17,647 nucleotides of DNA from JBHIAG01 sp046758465 (lineage in GTDB: Bacteria; Acidobacteriota; Terriglobia; Acidiferrales; 2-02-FULL-67-57). Positions 1-7,177 of the stretch are shown here, piece after piece. The stretch covers positions 1 to 17,647 of the forward strand of contig JBHIAG010000041.1 of the NCBI GenBank assembly GCA_046758465.1, in the 5' to 3' direction. Numbering within the stretch: the stretch's first letter is position 1; the number at the start of each line of letters is the position of its first letter. The position numbers were made by a program, and so were the translations under genes. The notes beneath the pieces were generated by a model. That model saw nothing but the letters and a program-made list of their open reading frames with translations, was not told the origin of the DNA and did no database searches.

Positions 1-726
1 TCTGGCAATGCCCCTTGTCGTTTGTGCGGCGAGCAGCCCATAGTCGCGCTCGAGCGCTATCTCAGTTTTCGGCTTGGGATTGGGGTGATAAGACCAGAGC
101 GTCGCACACCAGATGAGCAAGGTAACAAAATAGGCCGCTGCCGGAAGGTATTGCCACACCGGCTGGAACTCCGCTCCAAGGTACGAGCGAACGGTCAGGC
201 TCATCACAATCGTGCCGACGAAGAACCCGTATCCCAAGATGATTCCTTTGAGGTTCCGTCCAACTGGAATTGCGTAGTAAACAAGCAAACCCAGGATAGC
301 CACCAACAGGAATGCTTGCACAGTGCGTAGGTTGCGTTCCAGCACCGCCGTGGTCTCCGCCAGCGACCAGGCAGAGCCGCTGATTGTATGGGCAAGAACC
401 TTGGCTAAGACCACGACATAAATAACCGAGAGCAAGCGGCGTGCCATCCGGGCTGCTCCCGCATAGTCTCTCAGTGCCTGCGTGTAGATCTCCCAGATGA
501 CGCAGTACCCCACGGCGACGCTCAAAAACTCCGCATACCAGTAGAAACTCTGGTAGGCACCGGGCTTGACGACATACAAATAAAAAGAGACGAGCGAATC
601 CAAAAGGACCCACCATAGGTAGATATAGAACAACAGGTACTTTGTGAGAAACCTTCCCGTGATAGATCGAATCAACAGAAGAACAAGCAGCGCGTTACAG
701 GCCCACCAAAGAGTCTGGGTAAGCAT
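1..726 (-). CDS. 7-TM integral membrane protein of unknown function, 3' end outside window
   Basis: Reading leftwards from an ATG at 726, the frame stays open for 242 codons to the window edge, so the C-terminus is missing. A GAGGGG ribosome site lies about nine bases upstream. The protein has seven hydrophobic segments, roughly at residues 5-22, 29-50, 60-79, 97-112, 133-151, 159-178 and 194-214. They are rich in Trp, Tyr and Leu and joined by short loops. A hydrophilic tail (HPNPKPKTE, then ERDYGLLAAQTTRG) probably lies in the cytoplasm. I do not recognise a named family; the topology resembles unnamed 7-TM proteins I associate with Acidobacteria, which is inference. Overlapping frames at 62-616 are shadows, because their translations lack this membrane pattern. 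It lies downstream of a terminated small gene, so it probably has its own promoter; a TATAGT hexamer at 749-744 could be its -10, with no clear -35. Confidence 0.75.
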   Translation of the reverse strand, partial: MLTQTLWWACNALLVLLLIRSITGRFLTKYLLFYIYLWWVLLDSLVSFYLYVVKPGAYQSFYWYAEFLSVAVGYCVIWEIYTQALRDYAGAARMARRLLSVIYVVVLAKVLAHTISGSAWSLAETTAVLERNLRTVQAFLLVAILGLLVYYAIPVGRNLKGIILGYGFFVGTIVMSLTVRSYLGAEFQPVWQYLPAAAYFVTLLIWCATLWSYHPNPKPKTEIALERDYGLLAAQTTRGIAR

Positions 727-753
727 AATACTTTTCCCCTCTTACTATATTAC

Positions 754-795
754 AAAAAAAGAGGGGGGAGGGTCGCAAACGCCCCCTCCCCCCTC
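754..795 (-). terminator. Rho-independent terminator of the 51-aa secreted protein gene
   Basis: A perfect 12-bp stem is formed by 761-772 (GAGGGGGGAGGG) and 784-795 (CCCTCCCCCCTC), with an 11-nt loop. Read on the minus strand, the stem is followed by seven T residues (754-760). The orientation matches transcription of the small gene ending at 824 and insulates the membrane protein gene starting at 726. Confidence 0.85.
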
Positions 796-823
796 GTGCC
801 CAGCCTACCCAGCAACTGCGGAG

Positions 824-979
824 TTAGCCCTTTTTATCAGGAACCGGTGGAGGTGCCGGTTTCCCTCCATCAGCTAGCAAGACAGGCTCCTCCCAGTTCA
901 CCAGCAGCTGCGCTGTGACTGGCACTGCAACTGCGAGAAACGCAAGCAGAACCAAACACACCATCTTTCGCGAAAGCAT
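824..979 (-). CDS. small exported proline-rich peptide, 51 aa
   Basis: The ATG at 979 is chosen over upstream starts because it is preceded by a strong AAGGAGGAGA ribosome site four bases away, and because a signal peptide begins immediately: MLSRKM, then a hydrophobic core VCLVLLAFLAVAV, ending VTA-Q near residue 23. The mature part is only about 28 residues. It begins LLVNWEEPVLLADGGK and ends in a short Pro/Lys tail (PAPPPVPDKKG). No Cys lipobox is present, so secretion to the periplasm is more likely than a lipoprotein. The strong terminator 28 bases after the stop shows a monocistronic unit. It is transcribed divergently from the outer-membrane protein gene at 1204. The family is not recognised and no function can be assigned. 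Confidence 0.7.
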   Translation of the reverse strand: MLSRKMVCLVLLAFLAVAVPVTAQLLVNWEEPVLLADGGKPAPPPVPDKKG

Positions 980-1054
980 GGTCTCCTCCTTGCTTGGGAT
1001 TGACTTATGCGAGCAGCTTACGAACGCAAGCAGAGGCCAGCAAGGGAGAGGGTA

Positions 1055-1078
1055 TTCTGCTCGGTTTACCAAGCAGAA
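1055..1078. repeat. hairpin upstream of the DUF5916 gene
   Basis: Arms TTCTGCTCGG (1055-1064) and CCAAGCAGAA (1069-1078) pair over ten positions with one C/A mismatch around a TTTA loop. The core TGCTCGGTTTACC recurs in the hairpin at 3563-3580, on the other side of the same gene. It lies between divergent starts at 979 and 1204; it could be a regulatory hairpin or a dispersed repeat. Confidence 0.5.
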
Positions 1079-1203
1079 CTCACGTTTTGCTTTTCAAATT
1101 CAGGAAGCAGGACAACCTCTCACAACACGATGTTGCGGAATATGTGCTTGCAACTCATGCCGAAAGCTTGCGGGGCTCGGTAGGCGTAGCGAAGGAGGTT
1201 TCT

Positions 1204-3489
1204 ATGGGCGGCGGCACGGGTCGGGCTGCAATGTTGGTGGCGGTATTAGTGTTAGCTTCCGCGTCCGTATGGGCAGCGCCTGATCCCGCCCTCACGCGTC
1301 CCGTTCTGGTCATCCCTCGGGTGGGGCGTCCGCCGGCGCTGGAAGACTTTCTGGATATGAAGCCGAACGGTGCCGTGGAGGGGCGATGGGCGAAAGTCGC
1401 GGGCTTCATCCAGCAGGCGCCGAGTGACGGCGAACCCTCCACCCAGCGCACGGAAGTCTATCTGAGCTACGACGAGAAGAATCTCTACGTCATCTTTCTC
1501 TGCTTCGACTCCGAGCCCGGCAAGGTCCGCGCACGAATGGTGCGGCGCGAAAACCTACCCGGCGAAGACAACGTGGGAGTGATGCTCGACACATTCCATG
1601 ACCAGCGGCGGGCCTATTTTTTCGCCACCAATCCCTATGGCGTGCAGCTCGATTCCATCTGGACCGAAGGGCAGGGCTTCGACGATTCCTTTGATACGCT
1701 TTGGCACTCGTACGGGCAGCTCACCAGCCAGGGATACGTGATTTGGATGGCCATCCCCTTTAAAAGCCTGCGCTTTCCCTCTAAGTCCGAGCAGACTTGG
1801 GGCATCCTCTTCCAACGTTGGGTCGTCCGGGATAACGAGCAGACTTTTTGGCCCCGGGTTTCCAGTCGGATCGAGGGCCAGTTGAATCAAGCCGCAATGC
1901 TGCGCGGTTTGCAGAACATCTCTCCCGGCCGAAGTATCCAGTTGATTCCTTTCGGGATGTTTCGCTCTTTCCGGGCGCTGGACAAGCGCGATCCCTTCGC
2001 GCCCCACTTCGTGCGCGACCGCTCCGACCCCGACGCCGGGCTGGACGCCAAGGTTGTCCTCAAAGACAGCCTGGTGCTGGACGTGGCGTTGAATCCTGAC
2101 TTCAGCCAGGTGGAGTCGGACGAGCCGCAGGTGACGGTCAACCAGCGGTTTGAGGTCTTTTTTCCGGAGAAGCGCCCGTTCTTCTTGGAGAACGCCAGTT
2201 TCTTCGAAACACCCATCAATCTGCTCTTCACCAGGCGGATTGCCGACCCGCAGCTTGGGGTCCGGCTGACGGGCAAAGTGGGGCCTTATGCCATTGGGGC
2301 TTTCCTGGCTGACGACGAGTCGCCCGGCAAGACCGTCCTCCCGGACGACCCCCTGGTAGGCAAGCGAGCCTACTTCGGCATCGCGCGGGTCAGCCGCGAC
2401 ATCTTCCAGCAATCCACCCTGGGCTTCATTTACACCCACCGGGAGTTCGAGGACAGCTTCAACCGCGTGGGCGGGTTGGATGGCCGCTTCAAGCTGAGCG
2501 GGAACTGGGTGGCACGCTTCCAGGGGGTGGCCAGTTCGACCAGATTTCTCGATGGCAGGCGGTTGGCCGGACCTGCCTATGACTTTCAACTTGCGCGCAG
2601 TGGGCGCCAGTTGTCCTACAACCTTGAATACAATGACCGCAGTCCCGGGTTCCGCACCCTACCCGGCTTTCTCGTACGGTCTGACATCCGCCGCTTTGGC
2701 CAGACCGTGAACTACCGCTTCCGCCCCGAGGGGAAGTACCTAATCTCCTGGGGACCCAACTTCTCCCTCGACCGGGTCTGGGACCACAGCGGCAACCGCC
2801 TCGACTGGACCTCGCGCAACTACATCCTTTGGGAGTTCACGGGCTGGACCTTCTTTGGTTTGCTGTACAACGCCGGCCGCGAGCGCCTTCGGCCCCAGGA
2901 TTTCCCGGTGCTGCCCGAAAACCGGGACTTCTCCCATACCGGCAAGGGCTTCTTTTTCAGCAGCAGCTACATCCCGCAGGTCACCTTCCAAGGTAACTAC
3001 GTCTGGGGAACGAGCATCAATTTCGTTCCGCCTTTCGGGCAGAAACCGATGCGGGCCAACAAGACCAGCGGCTTCTTTGGTCTCACTTTGCAGCCGCTCA
3101 CTCCGCTGCGCATTGATAACACCTACGTCTTATCACGTCTCACCGACCGCGCCACGGGCACCAGCATCTTCAACAACCACATCCTGCGCTCCAAGTGGAA
3201 CTGGCAGTTCAACCGGGAGCTCTCCCTTCGCGTCATTCTTCAGTACAACGCCGTGCTCGCCAATCCAGAGCTGACCGCGCTGCCGACTACGAAGAACTTC
3301 AACGCTGACTTCTTGTTCACCTATCTAGTGAATCCTTGGACGGCCCTGTTCATCGGCTACAATGGCAACGCGCAGAACATCGAGTTGCTTCCGACTGCCA
3401 CCGGCTCTCAAATCGTCCACCACCGCCGCCGCTTCACCAATGACGCGAAGCAATTCTTTATCAAGTTCTCTTATCTCTTGCGCTTCTAG
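1204..3489 (+). CDS. exported CBM9-like / DUF5916 outer-membrane beta-barrel protein
   Basis: The 761-residue product starts at the ATG at 1204, five bases after AGGAGG (1193-1198). The frame is open further upstream, but only this start places a signal peptide first (hydrophobic core MLVAVLVLASASVWA, cleavage near residue 23). Residues ~35-230 resemble the carbohydrate-binding family 9-like fold (EVYLSYDEKNLYVIFLCFDS, then the AIPFKSLRFP region). The DUF5916 signature follows at about residues 300-345: NPDFSQVESDEPQVTVNQRF, FFPEKRPFFLEN, LFTRRIADPQ and GVRLTGKVG. The remainder alternates polar and aromatic residues as in outer-membrane beta-strands and ends FSYLLRF, with the terminal Phe typical of barrel proteins inserted by the BAM machinery. 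Such proteins are usually annotated 'carbohydrate binding family 9 domain-containing'; the substrate is unknown and binding of a glycan or uptake of an oligomer is inference. No TonB plug domain is seen. Confidence 0.88.
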   Translation: MGGGTGRAAMLVAVLVLASASVWAAPDPALTRPVLVIPRVGRPPALEDFLDMKPNGAVEGRWAKVAGFIQQAPSDGEPSTQRTEVYLSYDEKNLYVIFLCFDSEPGKVRARMVRRENLPGEDNVGVMLDTFHDQRRAYFFATNPYGVQLDSIWTEGQGFDDSFDTLWHSYGQLTSQGYVIWMAIPFKSLRFPSKSEQTWGILFQRWVVRDNEQTFWPRVSSRIEGQLNQAAMLRGLQNISPGRSIQLIPFGMFRSFRALDKRDPFAPHFVRDRSDPDAGLDAKVVLKDSLVLDVALNPDFSQVESDEPQVTVNQRFEVFFPEKRPFFLENASFFETPINLLFTRRIADPQLGVRLTGKVGPYAIGAFLADDESPGKTVLPDDPLVGKRAYFGIARVSRDIFQQSTLGFIYTHREFEDSFNRVGGLDGRFKLSGNWVARFQGVASSTRFLDGRRLAGPAYDFQLARSGRQLSYNLEYNDRSPGFRTLPGFLVRSDIRRFGQTVNYRFRPEGKYLISWGPNFSLDRVWDHSGNRLDWTSRNYILWEFTGWTFFGLLYNAGRERLRPQDFPVLPENRDFSHTGKGFFFSSSYIPQVTFQGNYVWGTSINFVPPFGQKPMRANKTSGFFGLTLQPLTPLRIDNTYVLSRLTDRATGTSIFNNHILRSKWNWQFNRELSLRVILQYNAVLANPELTALPTTKNFNADFLFTYLVNPWTALFIGYNGNAQNIELLPTATGSQIVHHRRRFTNDAKQFFIKFSYLLRF

Positions 3490-3894
3490 CCCCTGCGCGC
3501 GCCCAACTGCATCCGTAGATGCTCACAAACCCGAGCAGCGCGTTCTGCCTGTAAGTCGGGGTTGCTCGGTTTACCGAGCAGCATTCCAGCATTCAGCATC
3601 GCTAAGTATGCATTTGTCACGTTGCTTGTTTTTGCGAGCCAATCTAGGAGTGCGGGTATTCTGCGCTGCGGTCTTCCGCTGCCTCCATTGGAGTGGGTAG
3701 CACCACTCATTCGCGCGACTATGCTGTGGCTTTTGGCGAGTTGCCCCCGTGAGGTTTTTTCCTTCGATCCCGCAAGCCCGCCGTGGCAGGCCAGCGGGAC
3801 TCAGGACAAGCCTGGGGGCTCGGTGCGAAAGTGAGCACAGAGGTTGCAGCGGTCGGGGCCTTCGACAGGCTTGGCAGGTCGCTTTCTCGGCGTA
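3490..3894. other. 405-nt region without a convincing gene
   Basis: This gap separates two convergent genes. It contains a perfect hairpin at 3563-3580 and, near 3850-3880, a GGCCTTCGACAGGCTTGGC segment resembling the common CCTTCGAC...GCTCAGG dispersed repeat. Short open frames at 3486-3710 (minus) and 3562-3834 (plus) lack good ribosome sites and recognisable motifs. No terminator with a T-run was found. Confidence 0.5.
3563..3580. repeat. perfect hairpin TGCTCGGT-TT-ACCGAGCA
   Basis: Eight-bp arms (3563-3570 and 3573-3580) are separated by TT. The motif shares TGCTCGGTTTACC with the hairpin at 1055-1078, so a pair of related hairpins brackets the DUF5916 gene. There is no U-tract, so it is not a standard terminator. 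Confidence 0.55.
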
Positions 3895-5208
3895 CTAGCC
3901 GTAGGGATAGAAAATGAAAAAGAGCAGCGAGAGCAACCCCAGCACCCACAGGCCGGAGCGCACCTCGCGCGCGCGTCCCGCAACCAGCTTGCAAAACGGG
4001 TAGAGACAGAAGCCCGCCGTGATGCCGATGCCGATGTTGTAAGTAAAGCTCATCAGAACGATGACGGCAAAGGCAGGGATCAGTTCGGTATAGTCGTGGA
4101 AGTTGATCCTGGTAATGGGCGCCAGCATCAGCAAGCCCACCACTATCAGCGCGGGGCCGTAGGCTTGCGGGGGGATGGCCGTCACCAGGGGGGCCAAAAA
4201 CAGCGCCAGGGCAAACAGCAGGGCGGTGACCACGGCGGCGAACCCGGTGCGGCCCCCGACCTCCACGCCGGTGGCCGATTCGATGTAGGCGCCGGCCGTG
4301 GTGGTGCCCAGCAAGGCGGCGACGGTGGTGGAACCGGCGTCTGCCAGCATGGGCCTCTCCATCTGAGGGAGATTGCCCTCCGCATCCAGAAACCCGGCCC
4401 GGGCGGACACACCGATCAGCGTCCCCATGGTATCGACGAAGGCCATGATGAAAATGGTCAGGACGATCGCGAAGAAGCCCCAACTGAGGGCGCCCGCGAT
4501 ATCTAGCTGCAGAAAGATGGGTCCTAAACTCGGCGGCAGACTGACCCAGGAGGCCGGGGGTGTTGCCACACCGACGAGGAATGCGAGGAAGGTGGTACCC
4601 AAAATGCCGAGCAAGATGGCCCCCGGCACCCGGCGAATCATCAGCACACACATGAACAAGAAGCCGAAGACAGCTACCAAGACGCTCACCGAGGTCAGCG
4701 CGCCGACTCGTACCGGCGCGTTGGCGCTGCCCACCGTCACGATTCCGGTTGCATTCAATCCAATGAAGGTAAGAAACAGCCCAATGCCCACGGCGAAGCT
4801 GTAGCGCAGCCCCGGCGGCACTGCTTCGACGAGCCACTGGCGCAGTTTGACCATGGTCAGCAGCATAAACAGCAGGCCAGCGATGAACACCGCGCCCAGC
4901 GCCTTCTGCCACGAGTACCCGAGAAGACCCACCACGGTGTAGGCGACAAAGGCGTTTTCGCCCATATAGGGCGCGATGGCGAAGGGCCGTTTGGCGTAGA
5001 GCCCCATGAGCAACGTGCCCAGCATGGCGGTCAGGACGGTCGCCACCATCGAGGGCCCCGGCGGAATGCCGGCTGTTTTCAGAATGGCGGGATTGACGAC
5101 GATAATGTAGGACATGGTGACGAAGGTGGTAATCCCAGCGGCACTCTCGCGGCGGAAGTTCGTGCCGTGAGCCTCAAATTGGAAGTAGGCGCTGATCTTA
5201 TCTAGCAT
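3895..5208 (-). CDS. AzgA-type NCS2 purine (adenine/guanine/hypoxanthine) permease
   Basis: The 437-residue product starts at the ATG at 5208 (MLDKISAYFQFEAHGTNFRRE), the usual N-terminus for this family; a longer in-frame start at 5265 adds 19 residues of no recognisable pattern. About 12-14 hydrophobic segments are present. Family landmarks are TTFVTMSYIIVVNP near residue 30, APYMGENAFVAYTV (79-92), FVDTMGTLIG (258-267), and ESATGVEVGGRTG (310-322), the glycine-rich motif of the substrate-binding half-helices. AzgA-clade NCS2 proteins are inner-membrane symporters for adenine, guanine or hypoxanthine; the exact purine cannot be read from sequence. The ribosome site is weak (GCGAG). pckA lies 174 nt upstream on the same strand, and no purine-catabolism gene is adjacent, so the context suggests salvage rather than a dedicated degradation operon. 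Confidence 0.9.
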   Translation of the reverse strand: MLDKISAYFQFEAHGTNFRRESAAGITTFVTMSYIIVVNPAILKTAGIPPGPSMVATVLTAMLGTLLMGLYAKRPFAIAPYMGENAFVAYTVVGLLGYSWQKALGAVFIAGLLFMLLTMVKLRQWLVEAVPPGLRYSFAVGIGLFLTFIGLNATGIVTVGSANAPVRVGALTSVSVLVAVFGFLFMCVLMIRRVPGAILLGILGTTFLAFLVGVATPPASWVSLPPSLGPIFLQLDIAGALSWGFFAIVLTIFIMAFVDTMGTLIGVSARAGFLDAEGNLPQMERPMLADAGSTTVAALLGTTTAGAYIESATGVEVGGRTGFAAVVTALLFALALFLAPLVTAIPPQAYGPALIVVGLLMLAPITRINFHDYTELIPAFAVIVLMSFTYNIGIGITAGFCLYPFCKLVAGRAREVRSGLWVLGLLSLLFFIFYPYG

Positions 5209-5382
5209 CGCACTCGCTTTGATTAGCTCTCCGAATTCGTGGCCAGGGTGCGCAAGCAGAAGCAACCAAAGTCATCTCTATACCCGAATCTGCGGGGCGA
5301 GACCAGCAGTTCGCACTTCGCCCTTACTCTCACAGAGGAGATTTACGCCTGACAGAAACAGAGCTCAGGGGTTGACTGCGGC

Positions 5383-6981
5383 CTAGGTGCGGGGGCCGGC
5401 CTGGTGGATTTCGGCGGGCGCGTCGGGGAACTGCTCGAAATTCTTGGCGAAGCGCTGGGCGAGTTCGTTGGCCTTGGCGTCGTAGAGCTGCGAGTCCTTC
5501 CAAGTGTTGCGGGGCTTCAAGACCTCGGGCGGGACGTCGGGACAAACCTTCGGCACCGCGACGCCAAAGATGGGATCCACCGCGCACGGCACCGCATCAA
5601 GCTGGCCGCTGAGGGCGGCGCGCACCATGGCGCGGGTATAGGCAATCTTGATGCGCTGGCCAACCCCGTAGGGGCCACCGCTCCAGCCGGTGTTGACGAG
5701 CCAACAACGCACCTGGTGGCGCGCAATCTTCTCGCCCAGCATCTGGGCGTAGACGGTAGGAGGCAGGGGCAGAAAGGGTGCGCCAAAGCAGGTGCTGAAG
5801 GTGACCTGGGGTTCGGTGATACCGCGCTCGGTGCCGGCGACCTTGGCGGTGTAGCCAGACAGGAAGTGGTACATCGCCTGGGCTGGGGTGAGCATGCTGA
5901 GCGGCGGCATGACCCCGAAGGCGTCGGCGGTGAGCATGACGATATTTTTCGGGTGCCCGCCCAGACCTTCGGGAACGGCGTTGTCGATGAAGCTGAGCGG
6001 GTAGGCGCCGCGGGTATTTTCGGTGAGCGAATCGTCATCGAGGTTCATTTGGCGGGTGGCCGGGTCCATGACGACATTTTCAAGGATGGAGCCAAAGCGA
6101 TGCACGGCGGAGTAAATCTGCGGCTCGGCTTCGGGGGAAAGGCGAATCACCTTGGCATAGCAGCCGCCCTCGAAGTTGAAGACGCCGCGGTCGCACCAGC
6201 CATGCTCGTCGTCGCCGATCAGGCCGCGCTGGGGGTCGGCCGAGAGCGAAGTCTTACCAGTGCCGGAGAGGCCGAAAAAGATGGCGACGTCGCTGGCGGC
6301 ACCTACGTTGGCCGAGCAGTGCATGGACAGCACGTTGCGCTGGGGCAGCAGGTAGTTCAGAACGGTGAAGATGGATTTCTTGATCTCGCCCGCGTAGTTG
6401 GTGCCGCCGATGATGGCCAGGCGTTTGGCGAAGTGGAGGATGATGAAGGTTTCCGAGTTGGTGCCGTGTTCGGCGGGGTTGGCGTGGACGCTGGGGAGGT
6501 CGATGACGGTGAATTCGGGTTGCTGCTCGGCGGCGCGGGCGGGGTCGCGCCGGATAAAGAGAGTGCGGGCGAAAAGGCTGTGCCAGGCGGTCTCCGAGAT
6601 GATGCGGATGGGGATGCGGTAGGCGGGGTCAGCGCCGGCAACGCAGTCCTGCACGTAGAGGTCTTTCGCGCGAAGGTAGGCGAGCAGGTGGCGATAAAGC
6701 GCGTCGAATTTCTCCGGCGCGAAAGGACGGTTGACCTTGCTCCACCAGATTTTGTCCTCGCTGGAGGGCTCGCGCACGATGAACTTGTCGTTGGGCGAGC
6801 GGCCGGTGTGGTGGCCGGTGTTGACGACGAGCGGGCCCCGGTGGGCCACCACGCCTTCCTGGCGGCGGATGGCATGCTCGTAGAGGTCGGCCGTGGGCAG
6901 ATTCCAGTAGATCGTGCCGGCCTCGTGGAGGCCGTACTGCTCGAGGCCGTGCTGGCTGGGGTTGACGCCGGTGTGTTGCAT
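5383..6981 (-). CDS. pckA: phosphoenolpyruvate carboxykinase (ATP)
   Basis: This cytoplasmic enzyme converts oxaloacetate plus ATP to phosphoenolpyruvate, CO2 and ADP, the entry step of gluconeogenesis. The 532 residues from the ATG at 6981 match the usual length; the frame stays open upstream to 7104, but that part is low-complexity repeat sequence. Landmarks: RSPNDKF (61-67, substrate-binding Arg), GGTNYAGEIKK (192-202, active-site Tyr and Lys), MHCSANVG (metal-ligand His 221), the P-loop GLSGTGKTSLS (237-247), GDDEHGW (256-262, metal-binding Asp), NFEGGCYAK, ENTRGAYPLSFI, and TADAFGVMPPLS of the nucleotide pocket. All key residues look intact, so it should be active. GGCGGAG about a dozen bases upstream is the possible ribosome site. 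It lies between the mla operon and the purine permease on the same strand; the 196-nt repeat-filled gap upstream makes co-transcription with mlaD uncertain. Confidence 0.96.
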   Translation of the reverse strand: MQHTGVNPSQHGLEQYGLHEAGTIYWNLPTADLYEHAIRRQEGVVAHRGPLVVNTGHHTGRSPNDKFIVREPSSEDKIWWSKVNRPFAPEKFDALYRHLLAYLRAKDLYVQDCVAGADPAYRIPIRIISETAWHSLFARTLFIRRDPARAAEQQPEFTVIDLPSVHANPAEHGTNSETFIILHFAKRLAIIGGTNYAGEIKKSIFTVLNYLLPQRNVLSMHCSANVGAASDVAIFFGLSGTGKTSLSADPQRGLIGDDEHGWCDRGVFNFEGGCYAKVIRLSPEAEPQIYSAVHRFGSILENVVMDPATRQMNLDDDSLTENTRGAYPLSFIDNAVPEGLGGHPKNIVMLTADAFGVMPPLSMLTPAQAMYHFLSGYTAKVAGTERGITEPQVTFSTCFGAPFLPLPPTVYAQMLGEKIARHQVRCWLVNTGWSGGPYGVGQRIKIAYTRAMVRAALSGQLDAVPCAVDPIFGVAVPKVCPDVPPEVLKPRNTWKDSQLYDAKANELAQRFAKNFEQFPDAPAEIHQAGPRT

Positions 6982-7067
6982 TTGTGCAGCTACTCCGCCT
7001 GCGGCTGGCCCGCTGCCAGCCTCGCCGTTGGCGCGGCCAGCCTCCCTCGGGGCCATTTGCCATACTA

Positions 7068-7177
7068 CCCGCCCTCGCGGGCAAGTCAAGCTTGCCGGCG
7101 GCAAGCAGGCCTACCTGCAGCCCGCCTGTAGACGGACGGGAGGTTCAGAGCTTGCCTGCGGCAGGCAGGCGGGCGGC
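7068..7177. repeat. cluster of GC-rich REP-like palindromes between mlaD and pckA
   Basis: Two clear hairpins occur within 80 bases. The first is GCTTGCC-GGC-GGCAAGC at 7090-7106. The second, at 7150-7170, has ten-base arms GCTTGCCTGC and GCAGGCAGGC around one G, with a single imperfect pair. Between them, 7130-7140 carries a weaker CCCGCC...GGACGGG pairing. A related GCTTGC-GCAG-GCAAGC element sits inside the TSUP gene at 14815-14830. Downstream T-runs are absent, so these look like dispersed extragenic palindromes rather than terminators. Confidence 0.6.

Noticed and set aside
62..616. 184-codon minus-strand frame at the left edge
   Set aside because: Its translation is Cys/Arg/Gly-rich without pattern, while a different minus-strand frame (726-1) gives a clean seven-helix membrane protein.
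1555..2589. 344-codon minus-strand frame antisense to the DUF5916 gene
   Set aside because: The plus strand has a signal peptide and DUF5916 signatures; the antisense translation shows none.
3486..3710. 74-codon minus-strand frame after the DUF5916 gene
   Set aside because: Composition is vaguely protein-like (LLDWLAKTSNVTNAYLAMLN), but it overlaps the end of the previous gene and includes the hairpin, and no ribosome site or family was seen.
3719..4912. 397-codon minus-strand frame
   Set aside because: It overlaps the purine permease in another frame, is Arg/His/Gly-rich and has no membrane segments; it is a high-GC shadow.
5404..7131. 575-codon open frame on the plus strand opposite pckA
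   Set aside because: It mirrors pckA almost exactly, is low-complexity (Gly/Val/Asp-rich) and has no motif; pckA on the minus strand has all family residues.
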